From UBA5364 sp050259235 (GTDB lineage Bacteria; Bacillota_I; Bacilli_A; RF39; UBA660), in NCBI GenBank assembly GCA_050259235.1, contig JBLNAG010000001.1:62001-126000 (forward strand): DNA of 64,000 bases. Direction: 5' to 3'. This document shows, in pieces, positions 42,757 through 51,705 of this stretch; positions within the stretch are counted from its first letter, which is position 1, and every line of letters starts with the position of its first letter. Below the pieces are notes generated by a model. The model ran no database searches. It worked only from the letters and a program-made list of their open reading frames with translations, and had not been told where the DNA came from. A program made the translations under genes and the position numbers.

Positions 42757-43363
42757 TAAAAAAAGGGGTTCACCCTTGTTTTTTAATGAATGGCTATTAA
42801 TATAGTAAACTTTACGTCTTAGGTCAAGTTGGTTTTCCCTAGTTTCTACATCACGTTACCATGAATGCGGTTCCCCTTTAAAGATTCTAATACATTGTCT
42901 CCAAATGTATGACTTGATTACCACTTAGTACGCACTGCAATCCTATATTAATGTTACACCCTAGGAGATTTCCTCCTCAGTTTTTATTATTTATTCTCTT
43001 TTGCAAATATAGTTTCAAATCGCGATTTTCAAATAATTTTAGCTATAAACTACTTGAAATTGTTCAATTATTCCCTATACCCACTCAAGACAAGCTACAC
43101 TACTCATAACTTTCGCCATAAATAGGTTTAATCTTGATCGTAATAAGTCTATCATGTATGCTTACCACAAGATTAGATCTCAACAAATAGTGGGTCATGA
43201 TCGTATGCCATTACGGATTCCCCATTATTCTACCTTTCAGCACCCACCCCAAACTGGGCGTAAGAAGCAAGAACCAAAAGTTTCTCAATGTGCTCAACAA
43301 CGGTTTTTTAATCCCGTCCTCATAATAAAATTGACTGACTAGAATAATGTGCCACTCAATATG
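42757..43363 (-). ncRNA. Probable OLE RNA (ornate, large, extremophilic), ~605 nt
   Basis: A 755-bp gap without a credible gene contains one non-coding unit on the minus strand: a consensus promoter (43370-43398), a start near 43363, and an intrinsic terminator at 42758-42777, giving about 605 nt, the size of OLE RNA. Base composition is visibly richer in G and C than the surroundings, with several local hairpins (for example AGGAGG/CTCCT at about 42963-42978). It is immediately upstream of an OapA-like gene, as in known OLE loci. I could not match the conserved OLE primary sequence from memory; another large RNA class is possible. Confidence 0.7.
42758..42777 (-). terminator. Terminator of the large ncRNA
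   Basis: On the minus strand AAGGG / CCCTT with a short loop followed by a seven-T run (42764-42758). Confidence 0.65.
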
Positions 43364-43369
43364 CCAATA

Positions 43370-43398
43370 ATTCTAACATAAAAAATATTTTTTGTCAA
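43370..43398 (-). promoter_or_regulatory. Consensus promoter of the large ncRNA
   Basis: On the minus strand a perfect TTGACA, 17-bp spacer and TAGAAT. Among the strongest promoters in the window, as expected for an abundant RNA. Confidence 0.8.
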
Positions 43399-43452
43399 AT
43401 TTATGTAAACTTCATCATGATATTATATGCAATAAAATAAGATTAATCACTT

Positions 43453-44700
43453 TTAATATATTAATGTTTTTAGATAATCGACATCATCATCACGTACAAC
43501 TGTATATCTTGGAATCAATAATTTATTAACGCCTTGTACTGCCTTACGATATCCTCCTATAAATGCTAATTTAAACCCAGCTTCTTTTAATACCGAAACT
43601 GCATAGTCATTATATTCATAAAAAGGATAACAAAATACTTTACTATTATTTAATATTTCACTACTAGTTTTTAAATCAGCAAGTAACATTTCTTTTGGAA
43701 GACATTTTATTCCCCCACCTTGACCTCCAGGACATACACCTTGTTTATGAAGATTATTTCCATGAGAATGTAATTCTAAATAATCTGATTTATATATTTC
43801 AGGACTATATGAACTAGTAATTAAAAACAATGTAGCATTAATTTTATATTTTTCTAATATTGGTATAGCTCTAACACCAAGATACCCATCATCAATGGTA
43901 ATAGAAACACTATTAGTTGGTATTCTAATTTTGCCATCTAAAAATAAATCCATTTCCTCCATAGTTAATGAAAGAAAGTTATTATCCGCAAAAAACTTTA
44001 TATGTGAATCAAATTGACTCTCTGTGTGACATATTTCTGAAGTACAGGTTTCGACATTTGGATCATATATAGCGTGATAAGTTAATATGGCAATATTGTT
44101 TCTTGAATTATCTATAGTATTTTGAGTAGTAACTACTTCTTTAACATCACTTTTTAATACATAATATAATTCATTATTTAATTCAACATAATATTTATCA
44201 GTATCTTTGATAATAATCGGTAAATTATATGATTTGTTAATAGTTAAAACTAAATTATTATCATTATAAAAATTAGTAATATTATTAGTAACAATATTCT
44301 CATTAAATAATATATATTTCTTGTATCTAGTATTCTTTTCACTAGGATTTTCAATTTTATCGACATCTTGATATTTAACATAATAATTTAATTCATCAAT
44401 TAAAAAGTATTCTGTTTCATAAGTAATATTTATATTGCTTAATTTTAATTCATAGCCTTGATCAATACTACCGATTTGTTTATATTGTTCATCATATAGG
44501 TTTGTCTTTTTATTTGTAATAACAAAATTTCCATAATGTTTATTGATATCATCTACTTTATTTTGTCTTTCTTTTTCTATTTTTTCTTGCTTAGCAATTT
44601 CTTCTTTTTTATTTTGTTGATCAATTATGTAAGTAATGGTAAGTATACTTATTAATAATAGAATAATACTTAAAAAAATAAATACTACTTTCTTTTTCAT
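43453..44700 (-). CDS. Membrane-anchored polysaccharide deacetylase (CE4)
   Basis: 415 aa. N-terminal TM (about 3-25), a charged coiled stretch, an SH3-like beta region (about 55-180), then a NodB-homology domain. Motif 1 is VSITIDDGY with the catalytic and metal Asp, motif 2 is LELHSHGNNLH, and FCYPFYEYND corresponds to motif 3. It likely removes acetyl groups from surface or wall glycans (GlcNAc or MurNAc deacetylation). It follows the polysaccharide locus but is separated from it by a terminator, so it has its own promoter. GGAGG ribosome site. Confidence 0.85.
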   Translation of the reverse strand: MKKKVVFIFLSIILLLISILTITYIIDQQNKKEEIAKQEKIEKERQNKVDDINKHYGNFVITNKKTNLYDEQYKQIGSIDQGYELKLSNINITYETEYFLIDELNYYVKYQDVDKIENPSEKNTRYKKYILFNENIVTNNITNFYNDNNLVLTINKSYNLPIIIKDTDKYYVELNNELYYVLKSDVKEVVTTQNTIDNSRNNIAILTYHAIYDPNVETCTSEICHTESQFDSHIKFFADNNFLSLTMEEMDLFLDGKIRIPTNSVSITIDDGYLGVRAIPILEKYKINATLFLITSSYSPEIYKSDYLELHSHGNNLHKQGVCPGGQGGGIKCLPKEMLLADLKTSSEILNNSKVFCYPFYEYNDYAVSVLKEAGFKLAFIGGYRKAVQGVNKLLIPRYTVVRDDDVDYLKTLIY

Positions 44701-44756
44701 TTTTTACCTCCAAATTATACAATAATATATCTAAATTACTACTATGATATTATATC

Positions 44757-44783
44757 ATAAAAAAACACAAGTTATTGTGTTTT
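44757..44783 (-). terminator. Terminator at the end of the wecB-containing operon
   Basis: AAAACACAA / TTGTGTTTT stem with a 4-nt loop and a nine-A stretch upstream (T-run on the minus strand), six bases past the epimerase stop. Confidence 0.75.
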
Positions 44784-44788
44784 TTATA

Positions 44789-45883
44789 TTATTTAAACTT
44801 TTCAATTATTGCATCAGCAATACGCTTACTAGCATGACCATCACCATATGGATTACTAGCATGACTCATTATTTCATACACCTTTTTATCAGTTAATAAT
44901 TCTTTAGTTAATTTGTAAATGTTTTCTTCATTAGTACCAGCTAATTTTAATGTGCCAGCACCTATTCCTTCCGGTCTTTCAGTAGTATCCCTTAATACTA
45001 AAACTGGTTTTCCTAATGATGGAGCTTCTTCTTGAATTCCACCACTATCAGTTAAAATAATGTATGATTTATTGATAAAATTATGAAAATCAACTACTTC
45101 TAGAGGTTCAATCATTTTTACTCTATCAGTTTCTCCTAATACTTCATTTGCAATTTCTCTTACTTTTGGATTCATATGAATTGGATAAATAACTTTAACA
45201 TCATCAAATTCTTCTACAATTCTTTTAATTGCTCCAAAAATATGATACATTGGTTCACCCAAGTTTTCTCTTCGATGAGCAGTAAGTAATATCATACGTG
45301 ATTTTCCTACCCACTCAAATATTTCATGGTAATAATTTTCTTTAACTGTAGTAGCCATAGCATCAATTGCAGTATTACCAGTAATATAAATATTTCCCCT
45401 ACCTTCATTTTTTAAGTTACTTGCACTTAATTCAGTAGGACAGAAATTCATATCTGACACACAACTTACCATTTGACGATTCATTTCTTCAGGATATGGT
45501 GAATATTTATCAAATGTTCTAAGTCCTGCTTCAACATGCCCAATTGCAACTTGATTATAGAAAGCTGCTAAAGCCCCTACAAAAGTAGTTGTAGTATCAC
45601 CATGTACTAATACTATATTAGGTTTTACTTCTTTAATAACACTTTCTAATCCAGTTAAAGCTCTAGTTGTAATATCTCCTAATGTTTGTCCTTGTTGCAT
45701 AATATTTAAATCATAATCAGGTACTATCTCAAATGTATTTAATACTTGATCTAACATTTGTCTATGTTGTGCTGTAACGCAAACAATCGTTTCAATTTCT
45801 TTTCTTGTTTTTAATTCTTTAACTAACGGTGCCATTTTAATTGCTTCAGGTCTTGTCCCAAATATTGTCATAACTTTTATCAT
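44789..45883 (-). CDS. wecB: UDP-N-acetylglucosamine 2-epimerase (non-hydrolysing)
   Basis: 364 aa. IFGTRPEAIKMAPLVKEL at the N-terminus, VLVHGDTTTTFVGALAAFY, IGHVEAGLRTFDKYSPYPEE, and ILTDSGGIQEEAPSLGKP with TERPEG are the hallmark motifs. It makes UDP-ManNAc, the donor used by TagA/WecG-type transferases; such a gene lies directly upstream (14-bp gap). This pairing points to a teichoic-acid-like or ManNAc-containing surface glycan. Confidence 0.93.
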   Translation of the reverse strand: MIKVMTIFGTRPEAIKMAPLVKELKTRKEIETIVCVTAQHRQMLDQVLNTFEIVPDYDLNIMQQGQTLGDITTRALTGLESVIKEVKPNIVLVHGDTTTTFVGALAAFYNQVAIGHVEAGLRTFDKYSPYPEEMNRQMVSCVSDMNFCPTELSASNLKNEGRGNIYITGNTAIDAMATTVKENYYHEIFEWVGKSRMILLTAHRRENLGEPMYHIFGAIKRIVEEFDDVKVIYPIHMNPKVREIANEVLGETDRVKMIEPLEVVDFHNFINKSYIILTDSGGIQEEAPSLGKPVLVLRDTTERPEGIGAGTLKLAGTNEENIYKLTKELLTDKKVYEIMSHASNPYGDGHASKRIADAIIEKFK

Positions 45884-45896
45884 AATAAATCTCCCA

Positions 45897-46610
45897 TCAC
45901 TTCGTCATTTTTTTAACTTTTAAAATAAATTTAATATTGTTATTATAAAATCTTTTAATTCTCTTTGGTTCCATACAAATTCGATATAACCATTCTAAAT
46001 TTAATTTGATAAATATTTTAGGGGCTCTTTTTTTTATACCACTAAGTACATCTAGTGAACCACCTACTCCAACGAAAATACCTTTTTTAAAATTATCCAG
46101 ATGTTTATATATTAACTTTTCTTGATTTCCCATTCCAAGCGCTACTAAAACTATATCTGGTTTAGCTTTAATTATTTCTTCAAAGTCTTTATCTTTATTT
46201 TTACTATATCCGTTTAAAGTAACTGCAACTTTTAAATTAGGATACTTACGTTTAAAAACTACTTTCAAAGCATCTATAACTTCTTGTTTGGAACCTAATA
46301 TGCATATAGTTTTTTCTAATTCATTGCCGTATTCTAATAGTTTTTCAGCTATATCAACACCTGTTATACGTTCTTTAATATCATATCCTAGCATTTTAGT
46401 AGCTTTAACTATTCCTACACCGTCAGGTACCATAATTGTATTATCATCAAGTAATAATCTATTAAATTCAATATCATTATTTGCAATCATCATTGTTTCT
46501 GGATTAGCAGTAACAATAAACTTCTTTTTTTCTTGAATCAATGCTTTCTTTAAATCTTGATAGAAAGATGTAGCATTTTTTTTATATAATTTTTTAAACA
46601 ACTTCTTCAT
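45897..46610 (-). CDS. TagA/WecG/CpsF-family glycosyltransferase
   Basis: 237 aa GT26-family protein: TANPETMMIANNDIEFNRLL, MVPDGVGIVKATKMLG with the catalytic Asp/Thr region, and DIVLVALGMGNQEKLIY. Family members add ManNAc(A) to undecaprenyl-PP-GlcNAc, the first committed step of wall teichoic acid or enterobacterial common antigen assembly. The neighbouring UDP-GlcNAc 2-epimerase supplies UDP-ManNAc. It overlaps the preceding gene by one base. Confidence 0.9.
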   Translation of the reverse strand: MKKLFKKLYKKNATSFYQDLKKALIQEKKKFIVTANPETMMIANNDIEFNRLLLDDNTIMVPDGVGIVKATKMLGYDIKERITGVDIAEKLLEYGNELEKTICILGSKQEVIDALKVVFKRKYPNLKVAVTLNGYSKNKDKDFEEIIKAKPDIVLVALGMGNQEKLIYKHLDNFKKGIFVGVGGSLDVLSGIKKRAPKIFIKLNLEWLYRICMEPKRIKRFYNNNIKFILKVKKMTK

Positions 46611-47902
46611 TATTTATTCTCACTTTCACTAAGTAATTTCACAATTGCTTTTGCTTTTTCTTTCCAATCATTTTCTTTAGCTTCTTTATCTAATAATTTT
46701 AAATATTTTTTATCATTTTTCATTTTTAGAGCTTTATCAATATTTTCAATAAACTCTTGATGATTTTTTCCAATAAAAACAGATTCATATTTACGACATT
46801 CATTCATATCTGTTGTTACAATAGGCTTTTTTAAAGCCATGTATTCAAATATTTTAACTGGAGAAGTTGCTTTAGTTATATCATTTATTAAAAATGGAAT
46901 TGTTAAAACATCTATTTTATTAGCATAATTCTTTAACACTTTATAGTCTCTAGAGCCTAAAAAATATACATTTTTACAATCTTTAATATTATTTTTATCA
47001 AATGAATCATCATACTTAATTCCAAATATAACTATATTATATTTATTAGTTTCATCTAATTTCTTTAATAAATCATAATCAAACCACTTAGCTAATGCAC
47101 CATAATATCCAATTAAAGGTTTTGAATCATCTATTAATTTCTTAAATTCTTTTTCAAATTTAAACTTCTTATCGATTGTTTGAAAATGACCATAATCAAC
47201 ACCATTAGAAGAAAATGCTAATTTAACATCTCCTCTTTTAGATATGACATCATTTTGTAACATATCTGCAGTAACTACTACAAATACATTTTCAGTATCA
47301 ACCATTGCATATTCATATTTTTCTTTAACATTTACAGGTAATTCTTTAGTACCAGCAAGTAAAGGACTTAAATCATCAATATATTCATAAATAATCTTAT
47401 AACCCTTATCTATATATTCATTAATTGTTTTCAAATTTAATACCCAATCTGTAGAATAGAATTGGAGATATTTAGGCTTTAAATTACTATCAATTCTTTT
47501 CATTAATAATTTAGAAAAATTTTTATTTTTAAAATTGACTAAATATAAATTATTTTGAACTTTTTGAATAGTATTAACCTTATCTGTCATCGTAGTTACT
47601 TCATAAAAAACTAAACATTTTTGCTTTGATAAGTTATTTGAAATGTGTTGTGGTCTTTGAAATAAAGGTACATTCCAGCCAAAAGAACTTCGCCAAATAA
47701 TAATTCGATCATATTTTTCTTTCTTTATTATTTCATCTATATATTTAATATATTGTTTCTTGTTTTTTATAAAATCAATTTTTGAACCTAAATTCAAAAC
47801 ATGAGAGAACTCAGCATATATATATTTTATAGCTTTTTTCATAAATCCTAATAATCCATCTTTTTTTAAAATTGATTTTAATTTTGATATCTTATCTTGC
47901 AT
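46610..47902 (-). CDS. GT4-like glycosyltransferase (first of a tandem paralogous pair)
   Basis: 430 aa from the ATG at 47902 (GAGGTG four bases upstream; the GTG at 47914 is less suited). GT-B fold: IIWRSSFGWNVPLFQRPQHI near the N-terminus, LIGYYGALAKWFDYDLL, then CKNVYFLGSRDYKVL and TSPVKIFEYMALKKPIVTT, the donor-binding end of GT4 enzymes. It shares motif for motif the layout of the next upstream gene, so the two arose by duplication. Cytosolic; likely adds one sugar each to the repeat unit or a teichoic-like chain. Confidence 0.85.
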   Translation of the reverse strand: MQDKISKLKSILKKDGLLGFMKKAIKYIYAEFSHVLNLGSKIDFIKNKKQYIKYIDEIIKKEKYDRIIIWRSSFGWNVPLFQRPQHISNNLSKQKCLVFYEVTTMTDKVNTIQKVQNNLYLVNFKNKNFSKLLMKRIDSNLKPKYLQFYSTDWVLNLKTINEYIDKGYKIIYEYIDDLSPLLAGTKELPVNVKEKYEYAMVDTENVFVVVTADMLQNDVISKRGDVKLAFSSNGVDYGHFQTIDKKFKFEKEFKKLIDDSKPLIGYYGALAKWFDYDLLKKLDETNKYNIVIFGIKYDDSFDKNNIKDCKNVYFLGSRDYKVLKNYANKIDVLTIPFLINDITKATSPVKIFEYMALKKPIVTTDMNECRKYESVFIGKNHQEFIENIDKALKMKNDKKYLKLLDKEAKENDWKEKAKAIVKLLSESENK

Positions 47903-47903
47903 A

Positions 47904-49088
47904 CTACACCTCACTAATAAAATTAATTATTTCGTTACACTTACTAGACCAAGTATTATTTAGTGCATCTTTTCTCAACAACTCTATATAATTTTTGTCT
48001 TTAGCAAGTCCAATTGCTTTATCTAAATTTTCAATAAACTCTTGATGATCTTTAGATATTAATATTGATTTATATTTATGACATTCCGGCAAATTTGTGG
48101 TAACAATAGGCTTTTCACTTGCCATATATTCAAATAATTTTACCGGTGAAGTAGATAATGTTATTTCATTAATGATAAATGGAATAATACATACATCAAA
48201 GTAACTTGAATATATAGGAAGTTCATCATAATCTTTTTTACCTAAATAATAAACGTTTTCCAAATTCAAAATGTCACTTTCTTCTAACGAATCATCATAT
48301 TTTAAACCAATTAAAACAATTTCATATTTATTAGTATCGGACATTTTTTTTATAAGATCATAATCAAACCAACTAGCTAACGCTCCATAATAACCAATAA
48401 TTGGTTTATTACTGTTTTTAATTTTTGCTATTTCATTTGGTATTTTATATTCTTTCTTTTTAAAATGTTCATAATCACACCCATTAGTAATAAGTTTTAC
48501 TCTGGCATTTTTATTTGAATTTAAAACATTATTATATAGTTTATTTGCAGTACATATAATATAATTCCTATTGTTCATTACTATATTGTTAAAGTTTTCA
48601 AATAATTTTTGAGTGGTTTTTTTACCACATAATTTTTCATCTATATCATCAACGTATTCATAAATTAATTTAAACTTATGGTTTTTGTATATATTTATAG
48701 TTTTTTCACTTATATAATTAGTTGAATATATCATTAAAAATTTATCTGAAAATTTTCTCAAATATTTTAAAATTTTATTTCTATATATATCCATATTAAT
48801 TAAAATTAGATTATCTTTTATTTCTTTATATTGATATTTGTTATCATATTTATCACGATTCGAATGATAAATAAATAGAATATTATCATCAAAATTTGAA
48901 GCAATTTGTTGTGGCCTTTGCTTCATAATACCATTCCAGCCAAAATTGTTTTCAAAAATAACTATTGTTTCATATTTATGAACGTTAATTTTTTCTAAAA
49001 TTTCCTTTATCTTTTTATCTTTCTTCATTGTAATATACGGTTTAATCATAATTAAAGATTTATTAATTATTTTGCTAATTTTTTTCAT
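47904..49088 (-). CDS. GT4-like glycosyltransferase (second of the tandem pair)
   Basis: 394 aa from the ATG at 49088 (GGGGTG seven bases upstream; an in-frame start at 49106 lacks support). Parallel motifs to its neighbour: FENNFGWNGIMKQRPQQI, IIGYYGALASWFDYDLI, ENVYYLGKKDYDELP, TSPVKLFEYMASEKPIVTT. The N-terminal domain diverges more than the C-terminal donor domain. First gene of the four-gene run ending at the wecB terminator. Confidence 0.85.
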   Translation of the reverse strand: MKKISKIINKSLIMIKPYITMKKDKKIKEILEKINVHKYETIVIFENNFGWNGIMKQRPQQIASNFDDNILFIYHSNRDKYDNKYQYKEIKDNLILINMDIYRNKILKYLRKFSDKFLMIYSTNYISEKTINIYKNHKFKLIYEYVDDIDEKLCGKKTTQKLFENFNNIVMNNRNYIICTANKLYNNVLNSNKNARVKLITNGCDYEHFKKKEYKIPNEIAKIKNSNKPIIGYYGALASWFDYDLIKKMSDTNKYEIVLIGLKYDDSLEESDILNLENVYYLGKKDYDELPIYSSYFDVCIIPFIINEITLSTSPVKLFEYMASEKPIVTTNLPECHKYKSILISKDHQEFIENLDKAIGLAKDKNYIELLRKDALNNTWSSKCNEIINFISEV

Positions 49089-49136
49089 TATTACACCCCA
49101 TACCATTTTATATATATTATATCATATATTATATAT

Positions 49137-49178
49137 AAAATAAAAGAAAGATAAATTTATATTTCTTTCTTTTATTTT
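49137..49178 (-). terminator. Long hairpin terminator after the 827-aa glycosyltransferase gene
   Basis: A 15-bp perfect stem (49137-49151 with 49164-49178) and 12-nt loop overlapping the stop codon; very AT-rich, with a weak following T-run. Confidence 0.55.
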
Positions 49179-51655
49179 AATAACTTATTTATTAATCTTG
49201 ATATTTTCGGATGGTTTTTAAATTTGAAAGATACAATATTTTTTAAGGTTGTACGATCATTTCTATATAAATAAATAAATTTTTTAATTTGTTTAATCGG
49301 TATAATACCCCTTTTTGTATAAGAAGTACTATCTTCCTTAACTATCTCATATAATTTCTCATTATATGTATGGATTATTTTTTGGACATCTAAATTGTCG
49401 TATTCTATTTTCATACCTTTATCTACAACAACATTATTATTTATATACAATTTGTCATAATTTTTCTTATTATTGCCATATAGTGTTTTTGTTAGATTAT
49501 TCAATTTGTCACTTATTAATTTTGATTGCTTTTCATTAAAATTGGTTTTTGATGTAAAGAAATCAGACACATCTTTAAAATTATCATCTCGTTGGTAAAT
49601 TTCTTCATATAATTCAACTATTTTTTTGTTATAAATATTTACATCATAATGTTTTTCTGCTAGTTTACGAGCTAATTTTCCTCTTTTGATTCTTTCATTT
49701 TCATTTTCAATAAGTAATAATATTGCATTTGATAATGCAAGCGAATTTTTATTTTCAACTAGAACTCCGCATTCTGGAGCAAATGTAATTGAAGGTAGAG
49801 ATGTATTATTAAAAACAATCACTGGTCTACCACAAGCCATAGATTCTATTGCCATCATTCCAAAACTTTCACCAATTGATGGCATTAAAAAGAAATCACA
49901 CGCCCTATATGCACTAATTAGTGTATCAGTATCAATTTCTCCTAAATCAATAATATTAAATTTGTTTTTTATTTCATTCAATAGTCCAACTTCATCACAC
50001 GTAATTATCGTTATTTTTTTATTTGTTACCAATTTTTTCATTGCTTCAAGAATATATTCAGTGCCTTTAAAATGCTTTTGTGCCCTATGAAAAATGACAA
50101 TATCACTTTCATCAATATTAAATTTCTTTCTTGCAATAGCACTTGACATTTTTTCATTAAACTTATCTAGGTCGATACCAAATGGTATTAAGTGAACATT
50201 TTTAAAGTTTTTTGTTAAAGGACTAGTTTTAATTAGATTTAGCATATATTCAGAAGATACAACTATATCTACATTAATATTATCATATACTAATTTTTTT
50301 AAGTTCCATAATTGATTACAGTTATCCTCATTTAAAGGGAAAAGAGTCTTTAAATGATTACAATTTTTACAACCACTTTTCCATTTATCACATTCACCAA
50401 AATGAACACATCTACCAGTTATGGTCCAAGGATCGTGAATACTAAAAACTGATTTCTTTTTATTGCATAATTCAATTAAAGAATATAAAGATAATTTTGT
50501 ATTATGTATCAAATGATAATGAGCAATATCACTATTATTAAATAAAAAATTTCTCTTTAATGCAGGAGAAGTTAATGACAAATTGGAATGTACGGACATT
50601 TTGTCTGATTCGAATGTTGAAATGTACTGTTCATATTGTTTTTCATAATTATTCAAAAGAATTTTGACATTATCATCATTCGAAATCTTGTCTGTTACTA
50701 ATTGTATACATTTGTGTTTTGTATTATTATTTATATATTTTTGGATATCATATCCATTAAAACGACGACCAAGAATATCAATATTATTAATCTCTAATAT
50801 TTTTATTACGTTATTATTTTTATATATTTCATTCAATTTATTTTGGCAATGAGTTAAAGCTTCAAAATATGGTGTTGAACTTAAAAATTCAATCATAGTT
50901 TCATAATATTTATCAATACCCATGCATAATTCGATTTTTTGTTGATCTGAAAAATTCTCAACTAATTTTATCCAAAATGTGTTTCCCTCACTAGCAACTT
51001 TCGGATTTATATTGGTTTGTTGATTCTTATGTAAACGTGTAGTTGCTAGAACATCTTCCATATGAATAAATGGATATTTTTTGATCATTTCTAGCCATTT
51101 TTCATAATCTTGAGTACATCTTAAATTTTCATCAAATAAGCCACAAGTATCAAATGCAATTTTAGGTATTAGAAGTGTGATACCATTAATACACCCATTT
51201 AGTAAACAAAATTCTGGATGTTCAAGTAATAACTTATGATCATGAATTACTGGTTCTGCAAATTTTCTTCCTCTAGCATTGATAAAATCATAATTTGAAT
51301 ATAATATTACATTTTTATTTTTTTCATTATTTAAAAATTCAATTTGTTTTTCAATTTTATTTTTGTAATAAACATCATCATGACTTAACCATGAAAAATA
51401 ATCACCTGTCATATTTTTTATCGCTAGATTCAATGCAGAAGAAACACCGCCGTTTGATTTTGAAAAATATCTGATTTTTTTCCCATAAGATTGCGCAATT
51501 TTATCGGTTTTCCCAGAATCATTTGAGCCATCATTTACAACAATTATTTCAATATTTTTATATGTTTGACTTATTGCACTATCAATGGCTTTTTTCATAT
51601 ATTTACTACCATTATATACAGGTATTACGATTGTTACTTTGGGATTAAATTTCAC
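49172..51655 (-). CDS. Bifunctional GT2-GT4 glycosyltransferase fusion (827 aa)
   Basis: Residues 1-~270 form a family 2 GT-A domain: VTIVIPVYNGSKYMKKAIDS, VVNDGSND, YFSWLSHDDVYY (DxD equivalent), TQDYEKWLEM. Residues ~290-680 form a GT-B family 4 domain: SIHDPWTITGRCVHFGECDKW with a Cys cluster, VVSSEYMLNLI, IFHRAQKHFKGTEYILEA and MPSIGESFGMMAIESMACG (E-x7-E type). A ~150-residue helical tail follows. It probably adds two successive sugars. The WTITGRCVHFG segment is typical of WcaC/ExpC-like GT4 enzymes. GTG start; the ribosome site is weak and distant. Confidence 0.85.
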   Translation of the reverse strand: MKFNPKVTIVIPVYNGSKYMKKAIDSAISQTYKNIEIIVVNDGSNDSGKTDKIAQSYGKKIRYFSKSNGGVSSALNLAIKNMTGDYFSWLSHDDVYYKNKIEKQIEFLNNEKNKNVILYSNYDFINARGRKFAEPVIHDHKLLLEHPEFCLLNGCINGITLLIPKIAFDTCGLFDENLRCTQDYEKWLEMIKKYPFIHMEDVLATTRLHKNQQTNINPKVASEGNTFWIKLVENFSDQQKIELCMGIDKYYETMIEFLSSTPYFEALTHCQNKLNEIYKNNNVIKILEINNIDILGRRFNGYDIQKYINNNTKHKCIQLVTDKISNDDNVKILLNNYEKQYEQYISTFESDKMSVHSNLSLTSPALKRNFLFNNSDIAHYHLIHNTKLSLYSLIELCNKKKSVFSIHDPWTITGRCVHFGECDKWKSGCKNCNHLKTLFPLNEDNCNQLWNLKKLVYDNINVDIVVSSEYMLNLIKTSPLTKNFKNVHLIPFGIDLDKFNEKMSSAIARKKFNIDESDIVIFHRAQKHFKGTEYILEAMKKLVTNKKITIITCDEVGLLNEIKNKFNIIDLGEIDTDTLISAYRACDFFLMPSIGESFGMMAIESMACGRPVIVFNNTSLPSITFAPECGVLVENKNSLALSNAILLLIENENERIKRGKLARKLAEKHYDVNIYNKKIVELYEEIYQRDDNFKDVSDFFTSKTNFNEKQSKLISDKLNNLTKTLYGNNKKNYDKLYINNNVVVDKGMKIEYDNLDVQKIIHTYNEKLYEIVKEDSTSYTKRGIIPIKQIKKFIYLYRNDRTTLKNIVSFKFKNHPKISRLINKLLK

Positions 51656-51705
51656 TATAAATCACGTCTCTCTCATACATTCTTATTTACTTTTATGCCT
51701 AAAAA

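Noticed and set aside
43154..43342. 62-codon plus-strand open frame (63 codons with stop) in the 42.7-43.4 kb gap
   Set aside because: It lies antisense inside the large ncRNA, lacks a ribosome site and has unusual composition for this genome (Pro, His, Gln and Arg rich).
42757..43363. RNase P RNA or tmRNA
   Set aside because: I see neither the RNase P universal segments nor a tmRNA tRNA-like end and tag frame; length and oapA linkage favour OLE.
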